This document shows, piece by piece, positions 34,825 through 42,121 of a stretch of DNA of 64,000 nt. The notes beneath the pieces were generated by a model. It was given only the letters and a program-made list of their open reading frames with translations, was not told the DNA's origin and made no database searches. How positions within the stretch are numbered: position 1 is the stretch's first letter; each line of letters opens with the position of its first letter. The DNA comes from an uncultured Clostridia bacterium. GTDB lineage: Bacteria > Bacillota > Clostridia > Oscillospirales > Ruminococcaceae. The stretch spans positions 1 through 64,000 of the forward strand of contig CANRLW010000003.1 in assembly GCA_947631575.1 (NCBI GenBank), in the 5' to 3' direction. The position numbers and the translations under genes were made by a program.

Positions 34825-35375
34825 TTGAGCGGCGAACAGCGTTTTACAACCAAACCACCATACGGGCGGCGCGTTAAAGTTTTTTGAAGAAGAGTCCAGA
34901 GAGGAAACTTTTTTGTCAAAAAAGTTTCCTCTCTGGCGGGGGTACGGGGGCAGCGCCCCCGTTGCGTTAGCAAAGGCGCATCAGATTAAATGCCTTCGGC
35001 ATTGAATCTGGGGTGTGGGGAAAACAAGAGTTTTCCCCACATTTTCAAATTTAAAACGTAGTTTTAAATTTGAAAATCATGAAACAACATTTGAGCGGGG
35101 AGCAACCTCGAAAATGGATTTGCCTTAAAGCGGGAAAGAAATTCGTTTAGGTTTTCAAAAGTGATGAATAAGCGGACAGCCTTTCTACTATTACTGAATA
35201 CTGTACACTGTACCCTGTCAACTGCCGACAGGGGTGCGGGGCGCGCCAGCGCCCCGCACCCCTCCCCCTTCCCATTCGGGGAAGGGGGCAGGGGGATAGG
35301 GCGAGAGAGCGTTATTGAAAGAAATATCGTTTGATAAAAACCACTTATTGAATACTGTACACTGTACATTGCCAG
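34825..35375 (-). repeat. Composite intergenic repeat, copy 6 (full A plus B, reversed)
   Basis: A complete composite element in the opposite orientation to copy 3, filling the gap before the regulator. Plus-strand order: CGTTAAAGTTTTTTGAAG, stem CCAGAGAGGAAAC / GTTTCCTCTCTGG, GGGGGCAGCGCCCCC stem, CAGATTAAATGCC hairpin, TGGGGAAAACAAGAGTTTTC stem, ATTTTCAAATTTAAAAC with complement, AAAGCGGGAAAG, AAAAGTGATGAATAAGCGG, ACTGTACACTGTACCCTGTC, GCGGGGCGCGCCAGCGCCCCGC and the C-rich stem. A second ACTGTACACTGTACATTG sits at 35350. Confidence 0.9.
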
Positions 35376-35431
35376 CAATTTCCGATTTCTTAAAAGTCAT
35401 ATTTGATTTCTTAAAAGTCAAAACTGTTGTA

Positions 35432-35460
35432 TTGCAAAAAAATCATTGTTATGCTATAAT
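35432..35460 (+). promoter_or_regulatory. Promoter of the regulator/NHLM region
   Basis: TTGCAA, 17 bases, TATAAT, then a leader of about 120 bases before ATG 35589. It is the only consensus promoter seen by eye before the export genes. No LytTR direct-repeat site was recognised near it. Confidence 0.85.
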
Positions 35461-35588
35461 AATCTCAGAATGGTTATTATACGCTTAGTATTTGCATTAT
35501 AACAGGGATACGGACATTATCCCGAAACGATATAAACAAACTACCTTTATTCTTCGGCAGTTTTCAGCCGAACTTGGGAGGAAAAGTT

Positions 35589-36326
35589 ATGCGAATCGCA
35601 ATTTGCGATGATGATCTGCATGAGCGGGAGCAGTTTGAAAAAGCGCTTTGCGGTTGGGACGCGAACCGAGTCACGGAAAAATTTTCAAATGGTGTTTCTT
35701 TGCTTTCGGCGGCAAAAAATATGCCGCCTTTTGATATAGTGTTTCTGGATATTTATATGCCGGGCGAAAACGGCATTGATATAGCAAAGGAGCTTAAAAA
35801 GATAGCTCCCGAAACGGGAATTGTCTTTGTTACGACAAGCCGCGAACACGCCATAGACGCATTTTCGCTCTATGCCTTGAACTATATTTTAAAGCCCGTC
35901 ACGACCGAAGGTATTGCCGATTCTTTCAGGCGGCTGAATATGCTGCGCTCTGAAAATAGAGAGCGCATAACGCTTTCTGTAGGCTCTGAAAGGCACACGG
36001 TGTTCCTTGATGAGATATCGAGGCTTGAAAACGAAAATCATGCGGTAAATGTTATCCTAGCGGACGGAAGGAGCTTAAAGGTGTGGTCGTCTTTAAGCGA
36101 GCTTGAGCATAGACTTGACAGCAATTTTTTGAAGATAAACCGCGGCATAGTCGTAAATATGGAGCATATAGAGCAGATGAGAACGGATATCTGCGTTATG
36201 CGCGACGGGACAAAGCTCCCTATAGCCGTCAGACAGAGCGCCGCAATTCGCGCGGCATATGACAACTATGTCTTTGACAGGCTTTCGCGCCGCAAGGGCT
36301 TTAGTGTTGGAGATGGTAAACAATGA
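35589..36326 (+). CDS. LytTR-family response regulator (AgrA-like)
   Basis: 245 residues. Receiver domain (1-120) with acidic pocket D7-D9, phospho-acceptor D54 in VFLDIYMPGENG and conserved lysine K102 in YILKPV; LytTR DNA-binding domain (about 130-227) with HAVNVILADGRSLKV, FLKINRGIVVNMEHIE. This is the AgrA/VirR class that binds paired direct repeats. ATG 35589 has GGGAGG seven bases upstream, better than TTG 35574. The kinase gene overlaps its stop by four bases (ATGA). It heads a run of same-strand genes ending in the Nif11-type peptides, so control of peptide export is a natural guess. Confidence 0.92.
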   Translation: MRIAICDDDLHEREQFEKALCGWDANRVTEKFSNGVSLLSAAKNMPPFDIVFLDIYMPGENGIDIAKELKKIAPETGIVFVTTSREHAIDAFSLYALNYILKPVTTEGIADSFRRLNMLRSENRERITLSVGSERHTVFLDEISRLENENHAVNVILADGRSLKVWSSLSELEHRLDSNFLKINRGIVVNMEHIEQMRTDICVMRDGTKLPIAVRQSAAIRAAYDNYVFDRLSRRKGFSVGDGKQ

Positions 36327-37711
36327 TCGCTATTTTACAGAACGCTGTGGGATTTCTTATACAGTTTTTGCCGTGCGTTTTTATAATATTCCTGCCCTTT
36401 TCGAAGGGGGCATACCGCTTTAGCAGAAAGAAAATTTTCGTCGTTATGACGATAATTTCCGTGTTGTTTGCGGGGGTATTCTCGGCGGTGCTGTGCCTTA
36501 GAGATATTGAAAAATATCCCCTGCATATAACCATTTCAAACTCCTTTATGCTTGCGGCAATTTTGTTTATGCTAGCGGCGTATATCTGGCTTGTAAAAGA
36601 AACGGTATTAAAAAAGCTCCTGGTATTTTTTATTGCAATGTTTTACGGCGTTACGGTCTATATTCTGGTAAACGTTATGTATACGATAATATTCCCAAAC
36701 CAGATAGATACGACGATATACCCGTATACCGACAGATTTATTATTCTGTATTCGGCTGTTACGGCGCTGCTGTTGCCTATGCTTTTGCTGGCGGTAATAC
36801 GCCCGCTGAAAGAATACATTGAGCTTATAGAGCCGCGCAACATGAAACGCGAATTTTTCATTGCGACATTTTCGACGCTGCTTTATTTTGTTATTACGGT
36901 TTATTGCGAGACTTCGGCGGGAAACTACGGAGTGTTCCACTTTTTCCTGATACCGATGATATTTCTGACGATAGATCAGATATTGATATACTGGCTTATA
37001 TTCCGCGAGTCCGTAAGACGAAAGCTCGACAGTGAACAGCTCCGCGCAATTGAAATAAGACAGATACAGTATGAAAACATAGTAAACGACATGGAAAACA
37101 CCCGCCGTATGCGCCACGATATGCGGCATCACTATAATTCCATTTCCGATATGCTCTCCAGAGGCAAGCTCGACGAGATGAAGGACTATCTCTCAAAGCT
37201 AATAGATACAACGGTAAAACGCGACAACGAGGTATATTGCGAAAACCTCACGGTAAACGGGCTTTTACAGTATTATATCGGCATGGCGAGAGATCATAAC
37301 ATAACCTGCGAGGTAAACGCAGAGTGTAAAGAGCTGAAGATAGAGCCCGCGGATCTTACGGTTCTGTTTGGAAATACAATGGAAAACGCGATAAACTCTT
37401 GTAGGAAATATACGGGAAAGCGGCATATGTTAATTCGAGTCGGTACGGTACAAGGCTCTTTCGCGATAGAAATTTCAAACTCCTGCAAAGAGGTTTCGCT
37501 TGACAAACGCTATCGCTCGGAAAGCGGTTTTTTGCCCGCAGAGGCGTTTATAAGCGGCAGAGAGGGCGGCGGCTACGGACTTCGGAGCATAGCGCATACC
37601 GCCCGCAAATATGGCGGCAGCGCGATGTTCAGATTTGACGCGGAAAAAGAATTATTTACGGTGCGAATTAGGCTTAATATGCATACAAATGAAGAGATGA
37701 CACAGCAGTAG
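36323..37711 (+). CDS. AgrC-like GHKL sensor histidine kinase
   Basis: 462 residues. Six or so membrane helices in residues 1-230, without the 5TMR-LYT fold of pyruvate-sensing LytS, then a dimerisation helix with RRMRHDMRHHYNSISDML (H265 as candidate phospho-histidine) and a GHKL ATPase: N-box GNTMENAINSCRKY, G-box REGGGYGLRSI. This is the HPK10 type used by AgrC and other peptide-pheromone sensors of Firmicutes. No agrB or agrD is seen in the window. The nearest exported peptides are the three Nif11-leader products 11 kb downstream on the same strand, so they are candidate ligands, by inference only. Confidence 0.9.
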   Translation: MIAILQNAVGFLIQFLPCVFIIFLPFSKGAYRFSRKKIFVVMTIISVLFAGVFSAVLCLRDIEKYPLHITISNSFMLAAILFMLAAYIWLVKETVLKKLLVFFIAMFYGVTVYILVNVMYTIIFPNQIDTTIYPYTDRFIILYSAVTALLLPMLLLAVIRPLKEYIELIEPRNMKREFFIATFSTLLYFVITVYCETSAGNYGVFHFFLIPMIFLTIDQILIYWLIFRESVRRKLDSEQLRAIEIRQIQYENIVNDMENTRRMRHDMRHHYNSISDMLSRGKLDEMKDYLSKLIDTTVKRDNEVYCENLTVNGLLQYYIGMARDHNITCEVNAECKELKIEPADLTVLFGNTMENAINSCRKYTGKRHMLIRVGTVQGSFAIEISNSCKEVSLDKRYRSESGFLPAEAFISGREGGGYGLRSIAHTARKYGGSAMFRFDAEKELFTVRIRLNMHTNEEMTQQ

Positions 37712-37768
37712 GTTATTTGTTCACAGCGGGAGATCCCCGAATATTAAACATTACAGATGGAGGTCAAT

Positions 37769-38065
37769 ATGACAATAACTAAAGATCAGAACGGCTCGGA
37801 GCTTGATATAGCTCTTGAGGGAAGGCTCGACACTACTACCGCTCCCCAGCTTGAAGGAGAGCTGAAACACATTATAAACGACATAACGGATCTGAGGTTT
37901 GATTTTGCGGGGCTTGAATATATTTCCTCGGCGGGACTTCGCGTTTTGCTTGCGGCGCAGAAGGTCATGAACAAGCAGGGCAGTATGACAATAAAAAACG
38001 TAAACGATACAATAATGGAAGTATTTGAGATAACGGGCTTTGTTGACATTCTCACCATAGAATAA
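37769..38065 (+). CDS. STAS anti-sigma factor antagonist
   Basis: 98 residues from ATG 37769 (GGAGG six bases upstream; the track ATG 37757 overlaps this site). A single STAS domain of the SpoIIAA/RsbV type: LDIALEGRLDTTTAPQLEGEL and the phosphorylation loop LEYISSAGLRVLL with serines S53/S54. It is expected to release a target from the RsbW-like kinase when dephosphorylated by the SpoIIE-type phosphatase encoded next. The three partner-switch genes lie together here, inside the peptide-export region. Confidence 0.92.
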   Translation: MTITKDQNGSELDIALEGRLDTTTAPQLEGELKHIINDITDLRFDFAGLEYISSAGLRVLLAAQKVMNKQGSMTIKNVNDTIMEVFEITGFVDILTIE

Positions 38066-38098
38066 GCAAATTAAATCGAACAACGGAGATATACAAAC

Positions 38099-39727
38099 AT
38101 GAAGAAACGAAGATTTAATTTACAGCCAAAACTGCTGCTCGGTCTGGTTATTATGGCGGTAGTTCTGGTAGTCGCGCTTTTATCTGTAATAATGGTGATC
38201 TTCGGCGGCTTTATGTACACATATTATTCGTGGATAACCTACGACAACGCCTATATGTCCTCCTACGTCATTGACGGCGACCGTATCGCGCAGTATTACA
38301 ACAACGGAAAAGTCGGCGAGAAGGACGACTATTATGAAGAGATCGCCGATTATCTTATGACCGTAAAAGACGAAGTGAGGTTTCAATATCTGTATGTGGC
38401 CGTCCCAGAAGGTGATAACCTCGTTTACATATGGTATGCGGGCGACACCGACGGGGAGAATACCCATAAGACGGGCGATATAGTCGAGTTGTCCGAGGGC
38501 GAAATGGAGTTTATGAAAAAGGCGGCGGACGTTAAAGGCGCGACGATAGACGAAAATGTTCTGATAACGGAAAACTTCGCTACGGCATACGTCCCCGTTT
38601 ATGACAGCAATAACAACATCGCGGCTTATGTTAAGGCAAGTATGTCCACCGAAAGCATGAACAAAAACGGCGATACGTTTACGGTAATTACGCTTATTGT
38701 CACGCTTGTTGTGCTTGTTATATCTTCATTCATTTACTATATCTATATAAAGAAAATACTTATCCGCCCGCTCTTTACTCTACACAATTCCGTTACGGGG
38801 CTTGTAAGCGGGCATATGGACGACCTCGATAAATTTACCGTAGACGTTAAAACAAGAGACGAGGTAGGCGACCTTGCGGACGGATTCGAGCAGATGGTAA
38901 AGGAACTGAACGAATATATAAACAACCTCAGCCGCGTAACAGCCGAAAAAGAGCGTATAGGCGCGGAGCTTGACGTTGCGGCGCATATCCAGAAATCAAT
39001 GCTCCCTTGTATATTTCCTGCGTTTCCCGAGAGAAAGGAATTTGACATCTATGCGACAATGACCCCCGCAAAGGAAGTCGGCGGCGATTTCTACGATTTC
39101 TTTATGGTGGACGAAAGACACCTTGCGATAGTAATGGCGGACGTTTCGGGAAAGGGCGTTCCCGCGGCGCTGTTTATGGTAATAGGAAAAACGCTGATAA
39201 AAGACCACACCCGCCCGGGAAGAAGTCTCGGAGAGGTATTCACCGAAGTAAACGATCTGCTTTGCGAATCGAACAGCGAGGGTTTATTTATAACGGCGTT
39301 TGAGGGCGTGCTTGACCTTGCGACAGGCGAATTTAATTATGTAAACGCGGGACACGAAATGCCGTTTATCTGCCGCGCGGGAGAAAAATATGAAACGCAT
39401 AAGATAAGAGCGGGCTTTGTGCTTGCGGGAATGGAAGGCATGAAATACCGCGCGGGTAGCATAACGCTTTCTGTCGGCGACAAGGTCTTTCAGTATACCG
39501 ACGGAGTGACCGAGGCAACAAATGCCCAAAACGAGCTGTACGGAATGGAACGGCTCGGAGAAGTCCTTAATAAAAACAAGGACAGCTCTCCCGCAGAACT
39601 TCTCCCGAAGGTAAAAGAGGATATTGACTTATTTGTAGGCAAAGCGCCGCAGTTTGACGATATAACGATGTTGTGCCTCGAATACAAGAGCAGAATGGAG
39701 CTTAAAGATGAAGGAACTGACAATTGA
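38099..39727 (+). CDS. Membrane SpoIIE-family (PP2C) phosphatase with HAMP domain
   Basis: 542 residues. Membrane helix at about 12-42, an extracytoplasmic sensor domain (about 43-195, Cache-like in length), second helix about 198-222, HAMP (about 222-285), a short coiled coil (NNLSRVTAEKERIGAELDVAAHIQKSML) and a PP2C/SpoIIE phosphatase with metal aspartates in GGDFYDFF, VMADVSGKG, YTDGVTEATN and FDDITML. It should sense an external cue and dephosphorylate the STAS protein. Its 3' end overlaps the kinase gene by 20 bases, which suggests coupled translation. Confidence 0.92.
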   Translation: MKKRRFNLQPKLLLGLVIMAVVLVVALLSVIMVIFGGFMYTYYSWITYDNAYMSSYVIDGDRIAQYYNNGKVGEKDDYYEEIADYLMTVKDEVRFQYLYVAVPEGDNLVYIWYAGDTDGENTHKTGDIVELSEGEMEFMKKAADVKGATIDENVLITENFATAYVPVYDSNNNIAAYVKASMSTESMNKNGDTFTVITLIVTLVVLVISSFIYYIYIKKILIRPLFTLHNSVTGLVSGHMDDLDKFTVDVKTRDEVGDLADGFEQMVKELNEYINNLSRVTAEKERIGAELDVAAHIQKSMLPCIFPAFPERKEFDIYATMTPAKEVGGDFYDFFMVDERHLAIVMADVSGKGVPAALFMVIGKTLIKDHTRPGRSLGEVFTEVNDLLCESNSEGLFITAFEGVLDLATGEFNYVNAGHEMPFICRAGEKYETHKIRAGFVLAGMEGMKYRAGSITLSVGDKVFQYTDGVTEATNAQNELYGMERLGEVLNKNKDSSPAELLPKVKEDIDLFVGKAPQFDDITMLCLEYKSRMELKDEGTDN

Positions 39728-40115
39728 CGCGACAGTAGACAATATCCCCGTTGTCACGGATTTCGTAAACGAACAGCTCGAAGAACACGGCTGTTCGATA
39801 AAGTCGCAGATGCAGATAGATATAGCGATAGACGAGCTTTTTGGTAATATCGCTCACTATGCATATGAAAAAAATGTCGGTTCGGCGACGGTGAGAGTTG
39901 AGCTTTCGGAAGAGCCGCTCTCGGTCGTTATCACATTTATAGACAACGGCGTTCCTTATGACCCTCTTAAAAAAGCCGACCCTGATACCGCTCTTTCCGT
40001 AGAAGAACGGGAAATAGGCGGACTTGGGATATACATGGTAAAAAAGAGCATGGACGGCGTTGAATACGAATATAAAGACGGTCAGAATATTCTTAAAATA
40101 ACAAAAAATCTATAA
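39708..40115 (+). CDS. RsbW/SpoIIAB-like serine kinase (anti-sigma type)
   Basis: 135 residues, an HATPase_c_2 domain: N-box QMQIDIAIDELFGNIAHYAY, G1-box FIDNGVPYDPL, G2 region IGGLGIYMVKKSMDG. It is the kinase of a partner-switch module: it phosphorylates the STAS protein and, when free, binds a target. In classical systems the target is SigB or SigF; no such sigma factor is in the window, and the nearest sigma gene is the ECF factor 6.7 kb downstream, so the true target is unclear. Confidence 0.92.
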   Translation: MKELTIDATVDNIPVVTDFVNEQLEEHGCSIKSQMQIDIAIDELFGNIAHYAYEKNVGSATVRVELSEEPLSVVITFIDNGVPYDPLKKADPDTALSVEEREIGGLGIYMVKKSMDGVEYEYKDGQNILKITKNL

Positions 40116-40130
40116 AATAATTTTTTAATT

Positions 40131-40152
40131 TGCGGTAATAAAAATTGCCGCA
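40131..40152 (+). promoter_or_regulatory. Hairpin before cstA
   Basis: TGCGGTAA / TTGCCGCA with a six-base loop, directly upstream of the AGGAGGTG ribosome site of cstA and overlapped at its 3' side by it. It could act as an attenuator or mask the ribosome site. Confidence 0.4.
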
Positions 40153-40169
40153 GGAGGTGTAGAAGTTTT

Positions 40170-41612
40170 ATGGTTACTTTTATTATTGGTTTGGTTGTTC
40201 TGCTGGTGGGCGGCGCACTTTACGGAAAGGTCTGCGAAAAGGTATTCAGACCCGACGACCGCGAAACGCCCGCTGTACGTATGAATGACGGAGTGGACTA
40301 TGTGCCTATGAAGAAGTGGAAAAACTCGCTTATTCAGCTTTTGAACATAGCGGGAACAGGTCCTATCTTAGGTCCTATCCAGGGCATACTTTTCGGGCCT
40401 ATTGCGTTTATCACCATTCCCATAGGCTGTATAATCGGCGGAGCATTCCACGACTATATGTGCGGAATGATCTCTGTCCGCGAGGACGGCGCACAGATGC
40501 CCGCGCTGATAAAAAAATACCTCGGAAAATATACATATCCGATCTACAATATCTTTGTGTGCCTTCTTATGCTCCTTGTCGGAGCGGTCTTTATCTATAC
40601 GCCCGGCGATCTGTTTGTATCGCAGATCCTTAAAGCCGACAGCGGCGTAACTAATCCCGTTTTGTGGATAGTATACGGAGTAATTTTTGTTTATTACATC
40701 GTGGCGACGCTTTTCCCGATAGACAAGATAATAGGAAAGGTCTACCCGATATTCGGCGCTCTTCTTATTTTATCGGCAGTCGGCGTTTTTGCGGGACTTC
40801 TGATAAAAGGCTATCCGCTCGACGACATCTGGACAACGGGAGTTATCGGCGTTCACCCGAAGGGACTTCATTTTATCCCCGTGTTCTTTGTAACGGTTGC
40901 CTGCGGCATTGTTTCGGGATTTCATTCTACACAGGCTACCCTTGTTTCGCGTACAATGAAAAGCGAAAAAGAGGGCAGAATGACGTTCTATAATATGATG
41001 CTCGCAGAGGGATTTATAGCCATGATATGGGCTGCCGCGGCAATGGGCGTTATAAATCTCGGCCTTGCGAATGCCGACACAAGCACGACCGCCGTTGTAG
41101 GCATAATAGCAAACGACCTTCTCGGAAACATAGGCGGCATAATCGCGGTTATAGGCATAATCGTTCTTCCCATAACCTCCGGCGATACGGCTCTTCGCTC
41201 GCTGAGGCTGATAGTCTCCGACGCGCTGAAGATTGACCAGACGAAAAAGTCAAAGAGGCTCGCGGTTTCGCTCGTTATATTTGCGTTGGTAGCTGGGCTG
41301 CTTATTTTTGCAAAGATAAACTCCGACGGCTTTGAGGTGCTTTGGCGTTATTTCGCATGGGCAAACCAGACCATTGCGGTATTTGCATTCGGCATGATAA
41401 CCATGTACATGATAAAGAACAAAAAGCCGTTTATTATGGCGCTTATTCCGGGTATGTTCTATATGTTCATTATATCCAGCTTTATATTAAACGCGCAGAT
41501 AGGCTTTAATCTCCCGTGGGTAATAAGCTACTCTGTCGCGGGAGCATTGACTGCGGCATACGGAGCGGCGCTTGTAATATGCGGAATGAGAAGTATAAGG
41601 CAGAAAAATTAA
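40170..41612 (+). CDS. cstA: CstA-family transporter
   Basis: 480 residues, about 13 membrane helices. The N-terminal VDYVPMKKWKNSLIQLLNIAGTGPILGPIQGILFGP is the family signature (CstA/BtsT: VPxxxxxxFGHHFxxIAGxGPxxGP). E. coli members import pyruvate or peptides. This short form (family often about 700) occurs in Firmicutes and Archaea. Its place between a partner-switch module and an export apparatus is unusual; LytTR systems elsewhere control CstA-type pyruvate uptake, so the kinase-regulator pair upstream may serve this gene rather than the peptides. AGGAGGTG precedes the ATG. Confidence 0.92.
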   Translation: MVTFIIGLVVLLVGGALYGKVCEKVFRPDDRETPAVRMNDGVDYVPMKKWKNSLIQLLNIAGTGPILGPIQGILFGPIAFITIPIGCIIGGAFHDYMCGMISVREDGAQMPALIKKYLGKYTYPIYNIFVCLLMLLVGAVFIYTPGDLFVSQILKADSGVTNPVLWIVYGVIFVYYIVATLFPIDKIIGKVYPIFGALLILSAVGVFAGLLIKGYPLDDIWTTGVIGVHPKGLHFIPVFFVTVACGIVSGFHSTQATLVSRTMKSEKEGRMTFYNMMLAEGFIAMIWAAAAMGVINLGLANADTSTTAVVGIIANDLLGNIGGIIAVIGIIVLPITSGDTALRSLRLIVSDALKIDQTKKSKRLAVSLVIFALVAGLLIFAKINSDGFEVLWRYFAWANQTIAVFAFGMITMYMIKNKKPFIMALIPGMFYMFIISSFILNAQIGFNLPWVISYSVAGALTAAYGAALVICGMRSIRQKN

Positions 41613-41650
41613 AAAGTATGTAAATATAGCCCAATACAGGAGGAAACCAT

Positions 41651-42121
41651 ATGGCGTCTATTTTCAGAGAAAAAAGCATGGAAAGGGTATCGTCTCCCGA
41701 ACAGCTCAATGATTACATAAAGGTCACAAATCCCGGCATCTGGCTGACTCTCGCGGCAATCATTGTCCTGCTCGCAGGCTTTATTGTCTGGGGAATTGTC
41801 GGAAAACTCGAAACAAAGGTAAATACCGTCGTTGTTTCCGATACGGAAAAGACCGTCTGCTATGTAAAAGAATCGGACATAGCGAAAATCAAAGAGGGCG
41901 ATACAGTCCGCATAGGTGAAAAAGAATATGCCGTAAAAGCAGTACCCTCCGAGCCCGTTTCGGCGGACGAGAACTTTTCTGCATATGCAATGCATATCGG
42001 AAACTTTACCGCGGGAGAATGGGTATACGCAGTAGAGCTTAATACTGCGCTCCAGAACGGCGTTTACGAGGCGTCGGTAATAACCGACAGCGTTTCCCCT
42101 ATTTCCTTTTTGTTTGAATGA
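41651..42121 (+). CDS. Short NHLM-type secretion protein (HlyD-like)
   Basis: 156 residues. The N-terminus IFREKSMERVSSPEQLNDYIKVTNPGIWLTL is the typical beginning of NHLM-system HlyD/secretion proteins, followed by one membrane helix (about 31-52) and a small beta-rich extracytoplasmic domain. Family members are normally about 400 residues with a long coiled-coil hairpin; here that part is missing. AGGAGG precedes the ATG, and the stop overlaps the ABC gene by four bases. In a Gram-positive cell without outer membrane a short adaptor may suffice. Reading frame is intact, with no sign of frameshift. Confidence 0.8.
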   Translation: MASIFREKSMERVSSPEQLNDYIKVTNPGIWLTLAAIIVLLAGFIVWGIVGKLETKVNTVVVSDTEKTVCYVKESDIAKIKEGDTVRIGEKEYAVKAVPSEPVSADENFSAYAMHIGNFTAGEWVYAVELNTALQNGVYEASVITDSVSPISFLFE

